A stretch of DNA of 64,000 bases, taken from Histoplasma ohiense (lineage: Eukaryota; Ascomycota; Eurotiomycetes; Onygenales; Ajellomycetaceae). The position numbers and the translations under genes are program-made. The stretch is taken from the NCBI GenBank assembly GCA_017607445.1, contig JAEVHH010000004.1, forward strand, positions 1,860,001 through 1,924,000, given 5' to 3'. Each line of letters begins with the position of its first letter. Position 1 is the stretch's first letter. The notes below the pieces were generated by a model. That model saw only the letters and a list, made by a program, of their open reading frames with translations, had not been told where the DNA came from and did no database searches. Shown piece after piece: positions 1-12,500 of the stretch.

Positions 1-2337
1 TCTTCTTCTTCTTCTTCTTCTTAACTAATCGGCTATCTATTCAGCATTTCCATACATCTCTTTCAACTATTTTACAACTCTCAATGTATTGGGTTTTTCA
101 ACACGACGTGGATGCTCGTACTAGCAGTTACTAGCACATGCACATTGCTGCATAACATTCTGAGTGCAATAACTAGTTAAAATAATAACTAACTAGTATC
201 AAATATACCTCCTTACATGCCCCCCCCCGCCCTGCGCCCGGGCCTGAGAGCTTGTTTCAGGAGATTAAGCATTGGTCCCCGTTTGCTTGAGACACCTTCC
301 TCCAGCAATCAATTATTTTCCTCCAGTACATAGTTAGGAACAACAACGACAACGACAACGACGACAACAACACCTAAAACGTCATCTGTGCTACATACAC
401 ATACGCGGCGAGGACGTGCATGCACGGGATCGTACAGTACATGCACGTGTAGGAGAGGCTTAGGTTTTGCCGGATGTTTGACCAGCGAGGCCATGTGCGA
501 GTGCAATGCTTGTCCCACCCATCTATCCCCCCATTCATTCACCATTCACCATTCCGCAAAAAAAAAAAAAAAAAAAAAAAAACTTCCTGGGAGCGCCGAG
601 ACTCCGTGCGTTCTGTCATCCGCATTGTCACCGGGCTGATAGGCTGGCTGATAGGCTGGCTGTTTGTTTCCAGCAACATGAGGATTGTACTGTAGTAGAT
701 AAGATTCTCGGGATAGTTAAGGTTGACTTGCCCTGGATACCTCGACGGACACGGACTCGTTACAAGCCATTTTCATCTCCTTGGAGAAAGGTTCCGGAGC
801 CACTTTTTGATCCTCGCGTGATTAGTACCTAAGTACCTAGGTAGCTTGTATGTACTCTGTTTTTGTGGCGGTGAGGAACAATGGGGAAAAAAAAAGAAAA
901 AAATTAATTAACTAACTTAACAGGAAAGATAACTAACTACACCGTAATCCAGACAGGACAGACGACCTTATCATCATTAACTACTAGTATTAACAGCACC
1001 AGACACCCCTCCACACTTGTTCGATCGTGGTCAATCATATAAATGTTGTAAGTTACTGGTACCATGTGATTGGAATGAGTCAACATCAAAAATACCACGA
1101 GTTCTTTGCTCGCCTTGACTTCTTTCTGGCAAGCTGCGGACGCACTACCATGGTTCTTTATGACTTGGGTTTGGAATCTTCGTCGAATGGATCCATCCAG
1201 CAGAGAGCCAGCCATTATCTGGGGGAGATTTCCCCATGACGAATGAATGACATACTGCTTCTTTTCTCCCCATTTCTTTTCATTTATATATTGTACAGTA
1301 ACTACTTCAAGTCCTGTGCTACATCGGGGAAAAGGGAAAAGGGAAAACGAAGACGATCTTCTTGGCTGCCTGGCCAAGAAAATGCTTGTTTTTTTTTTTT
1401 TTTTTTGTTGAGAGGCTCTTTCGTGAAGTAAGGAGAGAGCAAAAAAAATAGTTCATCACTATTTCTCTCTCTCCTTCTTTCCCAGATGGATATGTATAGA
1501 AACAAGGCAGGGAAACAAGCCGTGTTGAGACTCGAGAGTGAGCTGTCAACTTTCTCCATTGCCCCATCCCCCAATTCCTGTATGCTCCATTTTCCCCCGT
1601 TCCAACAACGATGTGATGTGATGGCCACCGTGTGTGTCACTCATTTTCACAAAAAAAAAAAAAAAAAAAAGAGGGATTCTTCTGTTCCGCCTCGAACAAA
1701 ATTCATACTACGTACGACCTTCTCCAGATGTTGTTTTCCCCCTTCCCTTCCCTTCCCTTCCAAAAGAGGAGTCGTGTCATTTACTGCATCGAGAGGCCTG
1801 TGCGCTGATTTGAGTGCTTGCTGGATGTATGTAATATATGCGTTTATATGTATATATGAGTTTATGATTCCCAGGCACAAGGAGAAGAATAATGACACTG
1901 TAAAAAAAAAAAAAATAAATAAAAAAAAAATAAAATTATGAAAATGAAACGGAGTGCGACGAAAATTAACCAGAATGAAAGAAATGACAACTTGATGTTT
2001 GGATATCGTAACTGCAAATAAACAGGAGGGAACAAGTGGCTACCGAGTTGTGGATCCACCTTCCCCCCAGGTAGAAAGGAGAGAAAGGAAATTGAGAAAC
2101 CAATAAGATAGCTGACGACGGTGAAGTATGTCGGGGTAGAGTAGATAGCAAAGTTTTTTTTTTTTTCTTTTTTTTTTAAAACGGTTTAAATAAAATGGAA
2201 AAAAAAAAAAACTGTAAATAAAGAATTAAAACAAACCCGTCTGGCAAAATCCGAACCCGAATCAAGCAACCAAAGCTAATGATTTTGGAGGGGAAAAAAA
2301 AAGGATCCTTTCTTTGCTGGTTTTTTTTTTTTTTTTT
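1..2337. other. Gene-free flank with homopolymer runs
   Basis: I see no gene here. The stretch opens with a (TTC)n microsatellite at 1-22. It then carries many A or T runs (about 559-582, 1388-1406, 1651-1670, 1903-1931, 2154-2180). Open frames are short and consist mostly of poly-Lys or poly-Phe from these runs. The right part probably holds the 3' UTR of the acyl-CoA synthetase gene, which ends at 2338. Confidence 0.6.
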
Positions 2338-2338
2338 T
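2321..2338 (-). repeat. Poly-A run abutting the acyl-CoA synthetase stop codon
   Basis: On the minus strand the TGA stop (2340-2338) is followed at once by 17 A residues (T residues on the plus strand). A genomic A-run at this spot could act in 3' end formation or be mistaken for a poly(A) tail in cDNA priming. Confidence 0.8.
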
Positions 2339-5300
2339 CATTGCGTGCCCTGCAGCATAGAGATGGCCTGTTCACGAAGCTTGAACTTCTGAATCTTCCC
2401 GCTTGCCGTCTTGGGGAACCCGGACGCATCGTTCATGAGGAAGACGTATTTCGGTACTGTATGTGCGGGGCGGGGAACGGGTTAGCTGAATTTGTATTTT
2501 CTTTAATTTAATTTGTTTCTGGATTTTTTTTTTTCTCATTTTTTTTTTATGGAACCTCCCTCCTGCTGCTGCTGTTGCTGGCTTTGTGGAATGTGGTGGT
2601 CTCTTTTACTGTCTTGCATTCTTGAGCCTTTTTTTTTCCCCCTCATTCTTCTTTGCCCAAGGGTTTGGATGGAGGCTTAAAGCTTGGGGGTAGGAGGAAA
2701 AAATAAATAATTTGGCTTGCTCAATAATGAATTTTTCTGAGCGTAATGGACGCTCGTAATGCAATTGGGAAAATGAAAAGGGCATGTAAACGATATGTCA
2801 CGGCTTAACGTAAGTTTGAACCCAAGGGAGCAAACACGAAGGGAACGTGCAGTGTGAGGGGTAATGCCTGGGTCTGGCTGGCTGGGAGCATTCGCCAAGC
2901 ATGACAAAACGTGGGGGAGGGACAGCAGCACCTCAATTGATTTGCAAGACGAGCCGTAATCGTCAACGCTTGAGGAGATGGACATGGAAATGATGGGCTA
3001 GGTGCTTTTACTTTCTTTGGAAGACGGGAAGGGAAGGAGGAGAGTGGCTCTGGTAGGATTGTCTTGCTTGAGATATTCAAACAAGCCTCTTGACCAAATG
3101 AGATATACGATGCGAGACTCCGAGAACTCAAGGACGAGTAGGGAAAAATAAAAATAAAAATCAATATGGCACTTTCGGGGGACCAGAAGGAAGGCACGAG
3201 ATATGTGATCATTACTTGAGGGATATTCTCCCGAGGCAAATGGTGAATTGCGATGCCCTTGGTCAAAACACGCACGAATCGCGGCTGAGGATTTCCCGTA
3301 TTGACAAAATAATGGCAAATCCTCGTCCAGCATACAGTGAGCGTGACACAGCTGGGCGGGGAAGCGGACAGAAGCATTTTATACGCGTGGGGAAATGGCT
3401 CATAACGATAACGATTGGGTTTTGGATGGAGCTATGACCCCGCGGTGTGGAGCGCACCGTGCATCGAAAAACAGGGCAGAGAAAAACAAGCACGACAAGC
3501 AACGGATGATCTGAGAATTGGCATCTTGGCACATCTTGGAGCGGCTGGCAACGACAGCACACGTTGAGACCAGGCAATGACATCGCACCTCGTGGCTCGA
3601 TTTCCATCCTTTGGCGATAAAGAGGCGTCGTGTAGAGCCAATATAAAGCCAATATTATTTTTAAATACTCGAGGCCAGATTCAATGCAACCACCGTTCAC
3701 AATTGAACTGCACCCTCCACGCAGGCGTAGCAGCAGGTAGGACAACATCTAAGGAGAGTAGTACAAACAGCGAATGGACAAGAGGAAAAGGAAGAAAACT
3801 TACCTAGATGATGACTTAATTTCTTTCTAACCCAGTCTTTCACTTCATCTGCGGTGAGCTTCCGCTCTGCTTCTTCTCGTTGTATCACAAATGCAGCCAC
3901 GACTTCGCCGTACCGGTCATCTGGTACCCCGACTACGGAAACACTGGATACGCTAGGATGGGCAAAGAGGCAGTTTTCAATTTCTAAAGGATGAATATTT
4001 TCACCCCCACGAATAATCAAATCTTTGATCCTGCCTGTGATCGAGATATATCCATCTGGCGACATTGTGGCTTCGTCACCAGTCTACGCTCAAAAGAGAG
4101 CCATTAGTTAAGTGTTAGGCAGTTGGGAGATATCCCATGACTGTTATTAGACTCACATGCATCCATACTTTGCCCTCCTCATCTTTCACCATCACCTCCG
4201 CTGTACGTTCTGGAGCGCCCCAGTATTCCTTCATGACCAGATAGCCGCTTACGACAAGTTCGCCTTTGGTTTCGACCGGAAGAGTTTTCGTTCCATCACG
4301 GGGGTCCACCACTTTCGCCTCCACATGAGGCATGAGCCGGCCTACACTGGTGATTCGTTTTTCAATGGGGTCGTCCGTTGTTGTCATCGCTGAAACAGGA
4401 CTAGTTTCCGTCATGCCATAGCAGATGGTCAGTTCCGTCAGATTAAGCGTCTTGTGAAGCTTTTTCATGAGCTCTGCTGGGATGCTACTGCCAGCTGCAA
4501 TCCCAGTTCGTAGGTATTGGAATCCTTCATACGGCACCTTTCCCTCCTCCAAGAGATCTAGTTCTTCGACGAACATTGTCGGGACCCCATAAAGCGCCGT
4601 GCATCTCTCATCCTGGACTGCCTTGAGCGTGGCAATGGCATTGAAGGATTCTGTAGGGAACACGATGGCTGAGCCGTGAGTTGCAGTTGCCATGTATCCT
4701 AAAATACTCCCGAAACAATGGAACAGGGGTGGTGGGCAGCAGACGATGTCATTCGGAGTGAGCAGCATACGATCCCCGATTTGAACACCATTATTTAGAA
4801 TTGACCGGTGAGTTAGGCAGGCAGCTTTGGGCATCGAAGTGGTACCTGATGTAAATTGAATGTTCACGACGTCATGTGGTGAAAGCCCTTGTGGTGCGAT
4901 GGGAAGCATATCCTGTATGAGATCCGACGATAGAGAAGCAAACGGTGTGGTGCATTTAAAAGATGTGGTGTCGACACGGCCATCGTCATTGTTAACGAGA
5001 ATTATTTTCTTTAGAGAAGGGACGGCTTGAGACTCGAGTTTTGAGCTGAGGAGGTCGGGAACTATTTGCTGGAGAAGAGAGAGAGTAGGACGCGGCTCTC
5101 GTCTTGGTAGGTTTACCTCTGTGCTCATAATCAAATGGGAAGCTTCTAGATGGCCGAGCGCAGAGACCACTTGATTCGCATTGAACGATGGATTCAACGG
5201 GACCTAGCAACGTTTCGCGTCATGTTAGTGTGATCAGAAAACGATGGAAAAGAGGGAAAAGGAGAAAAGAAGACATGATGTCTTGTCTGGATATGATTCT

Positions 5301-6021
5301 TCCTACCAGCACAGCTCCCAACTTGAACAATGCATATGTAACCTATCCGTTAAAAACCCGGTGAGCACTTATGGACGTTTACCATATACCAAGAGCTTCG
5401 ATAGCTATATCATACAATTGCAAATTCAATACTATTTCCCAACGAAACAGCCACTCGATCGCCTTTCAGAAGTCCGCCTGCGGCTAACCCACGAGCCAGC
5501 GCATTACTCTTACGGTCTAATTCATCATATGTTAACCGCTGCGCCTGATGGGTCGATATGACACTAAAATAGATTCAATCAGCATATTGTGATGCGCGCG
5601 GGGATTGTAAGGACACAAACGCGGTCTTGTCACCGTATTTGGACACAATGTTTGCGAAATGATCTCCGATGGTTTGTTCAAACAATGGGGGCTAATAATG
5701 TATAGAAAGTCAAGCCGATAAAGGAGCCAGTTGCGATGTTAGCCCTGTTAAAAGTATTATTAAGAAACATCAACGGTAGAAAGAAAAAAAAGCGGGAGGG
5801 CGGAGCGCGGAGCGCGGAGCTCACTGGGTGTAAAGCAATGGAGCAGAACGCTCTAGTAGCTGAATAGCCATACTAACCTCTGAAGGCCCCATAGCATGGC
5901 TCTTTGTCAGGAGAGATCGCCTTTGCACTTGATGCACCCGAAGACTGGAGCCTCCAATTCTTAGCCATGTTATTCTCGGCCTTGCCTTGCAAGGAAGACG
6001 CCAAACCAGAGACCCGCGCAT
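2338..6021 (-). CDS. Mitochondrial-type medium-chain acyl-CoA synthetase (ACSF2-like, AMP-binding family)
   Basis: Seven exons: 6021-5878, 5691-5615, 5563-5416, 5342-5307, 5203-4157, 4083-3804 and 2456-2338. They sum to 617 codons (616 aa), the size of human ACSF2. The family activates carboxylic acids to acyl-adenylates and then to CoA thioesters. The AMP-binding loop NIQFTSGTTSMPKAA lies near residue 250, with Ser at a position that is usually Gly but that the family signature allows. The hinge motif GRIKDLIIRGGENIHPLEIE is near 500. The catalytic-lysine motif ASGKIQKFKLRE is near 597. The Arg-rich N-terminus (MRGSLVWRLPCKARPR) looks like a mitochondrial presequence and supports the chosen start. 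Intron 2 appears to use a weak GTCCTT donor, chosen because it restores the frame into VVISTHQAQRLTYDEL. The last intron (2457-3803) is 1,347 bp, far longer than the others. Chain-length preference cannot be read from sequence. Confidence 0.88.
2457..3803 (-). other. Very long last intron (1,347 bp) of the acyl-CoA synthetase gene
   Basis: The donor GTAAGT lies just after the codons for KLSHHL (exon end 3804). The acceptor CAG precedes TACCGAAATAC (exon start 2456). Joining them gives an uninterrupted HHLVPKYVFLMNDASG, the expected family sequence. The intron has T-rich runs near its 3' end (2520-2550, 2630-2640). A 190-codon open frame on the same strand (3377-2805) has composition like noncoding DNA. 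Reading through the donor would instead end the protein at 3697, without the catalytic-lysine motif. Confidence 0.8.
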
Positions 6022-6927
6022 CTTTTTATAGATATGAAGTGGAAGTCTATGTCCGTATTTTTATACATGAATGTCATATCATATTACACCCCTAACGTGA
6101 GTGTCTGAGTAGGTGTTTTCTCCAGCTTTAGTAAAAATGCGGGGGAAAGGCACCGTGCTGAGGTTTGTAGCTCCGTCAGCAGGAGTAAGTAACAGGAGAC
6201 TGCGGGCCGATCTCTGGGAGGGATGACATTCCAGGGGCGTAAGAAGAATGGGAATTCCAATAATTCGAATGAGAGTGTGTGGTGAGCAGCAATCGCCTGT
6301 CGTGAACGGGGATGATTCTTCACCGCTGGCGGTTGGCGGTTGGCGGCTAGGCTTGCAAGCTCATGTATGTAGGCATGTTGTTATCGTTGTGTCGCCGGTT
6401 TTGATACCTCGGTTGGTAAGCTTGTTTTCCTGTGGCCAGTCGCTTTGGTCTTTCCCCACAGTCCCGCGAGCAGCTTTGGTTATTATTCTTCGGGGGCGTT
6501 GGGTAACTTTATTGGGGGAGGGAGAAGCGCAAACGTATTGGGTACAAGGTTTGGTGGTTTGTTAATCGCCGCCAGGGCAAGAAACTTAACTAATACTTTT
6601 CTCCGCATGTTTTGGCTTGTTCATCTGACGTTATATATGAGATTGCCTGTGCTGCGCCGTGCTGCCATTAAATAAGTAAAAACAAAACTACATAGAATGA
6701 TATCTGTTGAGTTAGGTGAATGCCTGAAGATACACCGACACACCCTTCATCCCGAGCCCTTAGAATAATATTGACTACTAGCCGAGAGACCTCCATCCAT
6801 CCACTTATCTGGACAACTTTTCCTCCGCAGGGACACAATCAACAAGAAGATCCAATTGATAAAGCCGAAGTATCTGGAAAACCCACAGGTACACTCTCTA
6901 CTAATAAATTCATAAATAATATCTCGG
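6022..6927. other. Intergenic region between acyl-CoA synthetase start and SET gene stop
   Basis: No gene recognised. It should hold the promoter and 5' UTR of the acyl-CoA synthetase gene (transcribed leftward) and the 3' UTR of the SET-domain gene. Confidence 0.5.
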
Positions 6928-8421
6928 TCATACCTTCTCCCAGCGCCGTTCCCACTCAGTCCACGTCCCATATATATCCTCACTTTCTGGTCTGAGGTTC
7001 CAATTTCGATAGGGGTTGTCGCGCGGTATGGCTGGTACCGGATGCGGTACGTTCTGAGGTATCGTTTTATCCTTGTCTTTGCAAGACTGTGACCTGCAGA
7101 GGCACTGCTTTTGTTTGCTTCTCCAGTACTGTTTGCCGTAGTCGACGGTAATCTCCTCGAACGCCTTGATGTCCCTCCGCGTCTCCATCATCATGTAAAT
7201 TCGTTTCCCGATCGTGCGGGAAACGAAGTCAACAGACGGGTCACAGGAGTGATTCACGAATCGAGCCCAATTGCCATATCGCTTGGGACAGATGATTGCC
7301 CTCACGGTTCCATAATTCGTCTTGGCTTTGAGCTGTAGGGAATACACCGTGTCGTACTCCCACTCGTCCTTGAATAGAATTTCTCCCATATAGGCGCCTA
7401 ACATGGTATTCTTGGGGAAGTTGGTGAGAGTTCGCACTCCAGTGCCTCGACCATCTGCGGTTTCAATCAGCTCGAGAAACAACGCGGCATATCGTGGATA
7501 TATGCAGTCACAGGGTTTTTCTGATGAACACACATCGCACTTCCCATCTGCTGGCCTGCGTAAGGTTGGGTCGACGCCTCCGCATTTCCAATGGATTTTG
7601 TAATTCCCGATGTTCTTTTGATAATGACTTTCGAAACGTGGTCGTTTTAGATACTGGCATTTGAGGTTGACCACAACCTCATGCGGATGCAGTGTCCCTA
7701 CACTCCTCCCTCCCGCCTGTATAGGGTGCGGGATAGGGCCGTCATGGGGAAGCAATGCTTTGGTGTCTAGGCGCCTCGTCTGAGCAAATGCCAGGATACT
7801 AACAAAATTCTCCTTCAGAAGGTTTTCGAACGAGTCCCACACCAGTGCTGGCTCCTTCAAAAGAGCTGCCCTGAATGCCATTGAACGTGCGCATATTGAA
7901 AACACCTCTGGGTCTCTTTTAAAACATTCCCACGCATGAGTCAGGCGTCTCTTTGCTGTCTTGAGTATTTCGGGTGTCCCCGACCTCTGGCGCCTCTTGG
8001 TACGCTGATGAGATGCAGTTCTCACAGATTTCCGCCGCTTTCTTCCGACCATATTGCCCTTGGCCTCCATGATCAAACCCAGTGCTTTCACAGCATATTT
8101 CTGACTCAGCATGTCCTTCTCTCTCGTTTTGTCCGTCAGTACTTCCCGGCTCGAACGAGTGAACCGGGCACTCAGCAATTGGACTTGGGCACACATATTG
8201 ATCTGGCGGTACAATGAGTGCAGCAAGATTTCTGCTCTAGCCTTCGCTCGGTAACTTGGATGTGCATTCTCTGCAATAGAATTAAAGTTATCTGTTCGCG
8301 ATAGTGGACCGTCGTTTGCTATTTTTGCTGGCGAGGCTGTCTTTGTCTCGATATGATTGATTCTATCTGCCGAGTGTTTCTGACTCGTTGATCCAATACG
8401 AGACATCTTCTTCCTCAACAT
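6928..8421 (-). CDS. SET-domain lysine methyltransferase-like protein
   Basis: A single uninterrupted 497-aa frame. SET proteins transfer methyl groups from S-adenosylmethionine to lysines, often on histones. The SET core runs from about residue 315 to 430: GVRTLTNFPKNTMLGAYMGE (N-part), RFVNHSCDPSVDF near 392 (the NHSC SAM-binding motif) and FEEITVDYG (the catalytic Tyr region). CLCRSQSC near 441 gives the CxCx4C of a post-SET zinc site. A small cysteine group (CDVCSSEKPCDC, near 292) precedes SET but is shorter than a canonical nine-Cys pre-SET. The N-terminal 290 residues are basic, partly helical-looking and unrecognised. The overall form resembles SUV39-like fungal SET proteins that are not Clr4/DIM-5 orthologues. 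The substrate is unknown. The start at 8421 has an alternative Met five codons downstream. Confidence 0.82.
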   Translation of the reverse strand: MLRKKMSRIGSTSQKHSADRINHIETKTASPAKIANDGPLSRTDNFNSIAENAHPSYRAKARAEILLHSLYRQINMCAQVQLLSARFTRSSREVLTDKTREKDMLSQKYAVKALGLIMEAKGNMVGRKRRKSVRTASHQRTKRRQRSGTPEILKTAKRRLTHAWECFKRDPEVFSICARSMAFRAALLKEPALVWDSFENLLKENFVSILAFAQTRRLDTKALLPHDGPIPHPIQAGGRSVGTLHPHEVVVNLKCQYLKRPRFESHYQKNIGNYKIHWKCGGVDPTLRRPADGKCDVCSSEKPCDCIYPRYAALFLELIETADGRGTGVRTLTNFPKNTMLGAYMGEILFKDEWEYDTVYSLQLKAKTNYGTVRAIICPKRYGNWARFVNHSCDPSVDFVSRTIGKRIYMMMETRRDIKAFEEITVDYGKQYWRSKQKQCLCRSQSCKDKDKTIPQNVPHPVPAIPRDNPYRNWNLRPESEDIYGTWTEWERRWEKV

Positions 8422-9513
8422 GCGGGGCTGATTCTATTTATATTGTTGGGGGTGATATCACTTATCAAATAGTGCTTCTGAGCGCTTCGAACTTGGGCGG
8501 TTTCGGAGAAGAACCATGATGATGTATCGTGGTGCTTTATCTCTCTCTGCGGTGAACCACTCTCTCTTATGTACTACTGTTTCCCAATTCTTAGCCAGGA
8601 TAGTGGCAATCAGGATTACTGAAACGGGGTAAACAAGAACGGCTTTGTCAAAACCATTTGGGGGCGTGCAAAACACACCATCACGGGTTCGAAGGTGTCA
8701 ATGGCTGAAGGCAATTAATTGTCTACATAAAGGAAGGATCAAAAGAAGCCCTGGAACCACCTGTGCGAAACAGAAGTGCCCGGATTGTTTTTCTTAACCC
8801 AGCTAACCTGGGGTACTTCCATGTCGATGATGATATCTACCAGCTTAGTAGGGTACCAGAATGTCTTATCGTTGAGATTGTCTGGAAACAGAAATATTAT
8901 GTCTTCTATTCCTTGGAACAAGTTGTTAACCTTCTTTGTTGTTCGCTAGGTTTGAGTTCTTGTTTTCTAGATACAAAGAAAGCCATTCAGGAGTCCCTCC
9001 CCTTGTATGAACATTTGCTTTCAATTTATTGGCCTCTAGATATTTAAGCAAAAATTCGAACATGTCAAAGGTACAACAAGCTGCTTGCTTATGGGCATGG
9101 TAAACACCTAGTACTCGTAGTAACTCAATAAATAGCATTGCTGAGTTAGCTAGCTACCGCAGATCGGTGATGCTTGGCAAAAGTCCCAACAAGCCAAGAC
9201 CATTCCCCCCTCACCCCTCTGCAAACAACCCCAAAGCAAGCCAGGCCAACTCACACTGCGCAACAAACGGACAATACCCCCATGAGGAAGATAAAGCATA
9301 CGCCTATTGGCTTTTATTAAGTCCCCCAAACCGCTGACCGCCCCGCCGCTGGGACCTCAGGGTTTGGCTCGACTGTTTGACCTGGCCTTGAACCTCCCCC
9401 GCACACTTCGGCCGCCGCAGAAGCAACCCCCCAACTACCTCTCCACCAGCAGCAAACCCTAGTCACTCCGGAGTGACGTTCCGAAAGTATCACCGCCTCA
9501 GCTACTGGGTAGA
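8422..9513. other. Divergent intergenic region between the SET gene and the USP-like gene
   Basis: This 1.1-kb spacer separates two genes that point away from each other, so it should hold both promoters. Several short frames occur (for example minus 8676-8458 and plus 8763-9047), but none shows a known domain. The stretch 9190-9460 next to the plus-strand gene is C-rich. Confidence 0.5.
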
Positions 9514-12500
9514 ATGCCAGTGGCCGAGATGATGACCTCTTACGATATTCCTGAAGATGCGATCGAGAACTTTATATCTTTCACAAATGCCTCGCGCGAG
9601 AAGGCTATAGCTTTTCTCGAAGTAGGTACAAAGGATTTTAGGACTGCTGTCCCAACGTTTCGTTGGCTTTTGCTTGCGATGTTTCGTTTATGTTACTCCT
9701 CCAAACGGGCGTTTTATTTTGTATGGACAATCGTCGCTAACAGTATACGGCCCATGTCATTGCTTGATACTTCTAGGCCAATAATCGCGATTCCAACAGA
9801 GCTATCAATGCCTACTTCGAAAACCCTGGCAGTGTTCAACCCGAAGTGAGCAACCTACAAATATGCTGCGATCTTTGGAACTTGTACTTGAATCAAACCT
9901 AATTCGCTGACCTGATGCTCTGATTTAGCCTTCCGTGTCCTGGCCTATGCCACCTTCTAGTCAAAATGAAGGATATGGGTATAAGAATCAAAACGCACCT
10001 TGTGAGTTCATATGATTGCTTTTTCCAAAAGATGCGCTACGTGAGCCTAGTAAGGTGATGATGATCACATACTGATGTGCGTTGCTAGCATTTAGAATCG
10101 ATTCCGATCCCGTTCACCCCGTTGGATATGGAACGGCTCCATCACGACCCCCGTCGAGAATAGGCTCTTACGAACACACTGAGGAAGCTAAAGTAGGCCA
10201 GCCGATCGAAGGTCCGGCGAATAAGCCTGGTGGTAAGTTGTCGAGGAGCTCATTGTTGGCACGAATTTGATCAAGGTTTCTAACCACAGTTACAGTGGGA
10301 GCGAGTCCAAGTCAGCATATGTCTCTTGCAGAGCAAGAGGAGCACGAATTGCAAAGGGCAGTGGCACTGTCTCTGAATGCGGAGCTTGGTGGAAATGGCG
10401 ACATTTCCATCGATGATGGCAGTCAGGAGACCGGTGTTATCAGCACAAATCAGATGAAACTGGCGCCGGCAACCCAGAATCATTATGACGAAACTGCATG
10501 GGCTTTAACACTGCTCGAGCCCGCGACCCGAGAAGTATGTATCCATCCAGATCCGGAGGAACGGAAGAGGGTCAATGACGAGCCTGTTTTTCTTCGCCCC
10601 TCAGAAGAGGCAGATTACCTAGCGGGTTTTCTTACCATTATCCATGCAATCCCGCTAGCAAGGGAAGCTCTGCTCCTTAGGGACAAAGTCATTGATGACT
10701 ATGGCAGTGACTCGCAGTGGTGGAATGGACAACCTATTGACCTTCCTAGCTTAGTGACATTCGCCGATGATGGCTATATGGACGATAGTGTGCACGATGA
10801 CGTTCTAGTTGAAGTACAGAGACTTATGGCTTTTTTGGATGGCACACATCGCGCTTTTGGAAGTATCGATGCCCTTGCCAATCTTAAATCTATTCAGAGC
10901 TGGAGTACTGAATACAATGTTGGCCAATTTTTGGAATCGTGGCAAAGGTCTGCCGTTGCAGCCACGCCGGATAACCAGCTAGCTACTATATTCTCATCAT
11001 TAGCCTATAAACGACCGTTTTCTGTGGATGAAGAACCAATTGATAAAGAATTTTTGGCATTGGAACTCCCTGTTCACTCGGATCTCGTGGAAACGCTGTA
11101 CGATGCTATCGATGTTTCCATGTGGCAAGATTCACCGGATTCAGAACTTGACGATATATGGATAGATCGTATCGGTGAAGTGTTTTCCCTACGGCTGAAC
11201 TCTACGGACCCGCAGAAATCCGTTGATGTTAAGATCCCTGCTGTGTGGTATCCAGACAGGTATATGGAGGCGTGCAGGGACATCTCGCGCAATATTCGCA
11301 AACGTAGAATCGAAACCAGCTTGGAGATCGATAAGCTACAGCATTTAATGCAGCGGTTCTCGACACCAAAGATTGGTCATTCGACCTCCCAGATCAAGAT
11401 TACCTTTGATTTGGCAGTTAATGCGTTACAAGTTGCCTCGCGGAGCAACCTCGTAAACGGGTCTCTTGAGGATCCAGATGTGGAAGAACGGACCATCGTG
11501 TCGCATGAAGCGGTTATGGATCTCGCTAATGAGTTAAAAGCTCTCACAGAAAAAATCGATCAGAAGCTAAAATGTGAGGAATATTCCCACCTTTTTCTAA
11601 ACCTGTTAGCCGCTTTACTAATACAATTAAATAGCTCTGGAGGAGCGAAAATCCCAAGCTCTGGAGTCGTTGAGACGGTATACGAAGGAGCTTACCACCG
11701 CATCTAATGACCCAGCTAAGCCACCGCATAGAAAGTACACATTGCGGGGAGTTTGCACCCATCCTCATGTCACATACGTATTAAGACGACGCGAAAATAA
11801 CGTCGAAATGACTGAGGGGCCCATCTCCGTAAGCTCAGCCCATGATGAGTGGCAGTGGTGGCGAATCAGCTTCTCCGTTGATGACGCCAAAGCTCGACAT
11901 GCGGAAGCCACACAGACTCCAGTGGTACCTTCATTACATCGAAATTCAGGTATCGCCCAGCAACAAAGGAATCCGAGGGTTCCTTTACCTGCCAACATGG
12001 ATGTCGCCGGCTATACTGTACGGCCCGTCAGAGAAATAGAGGTCCTCCGTGCAGCTAAGGAAGAGGGCCGTTCTGTGCTACTTGTATACGCGAATGAGAA
12101 TGCGGTCAATTTCAAGGAGGGTCCGCTTCCGCCGCCATTACAGGTGTGAACTTTTTGAGTTTTTTTTTTAACCCCGTATGTTGTATATGTTTTAAAATTG
12201 TCTTCCTGACACCAAAATTTTACAGGAATTTGTCGACGCGGACAACAGATTCTTCGAAAGTGAAAGAGAAGAAGTTTCTCAAAAGCTTCAAGAACAAGCC
12301 GAAGAAGAAGTTGCAAAAGCTAGCGAAAGTTCGTGGCCTGAACTTGAACCGCTGGGCGGCGGGGCCGAGGAGACTTCGAGTATTCACGGACAAACATCCA
12401 GGAAAGTTGCAGAGCCGCAACACGTACCCACATTATCCTCACCATTAACATCAAGAGAGGGACCCGCTGGAACCAAACAAGCAGGGCGAAATAATTCTAC

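Noticed and set aside
2805..3377. 190-codon frame on the minus strand inside the long acyl-CoA synthetase intron
   Set aside because: The composition is like noncoding DNA, no motif is present and there is no support for an intron-encoded protein.
8458..9138. Three short frames suggestive of a decayed mobile element
   Set aside because: I could not match any to a transposase, integrase or reverse transcriptase, and saw no terminal repeats.
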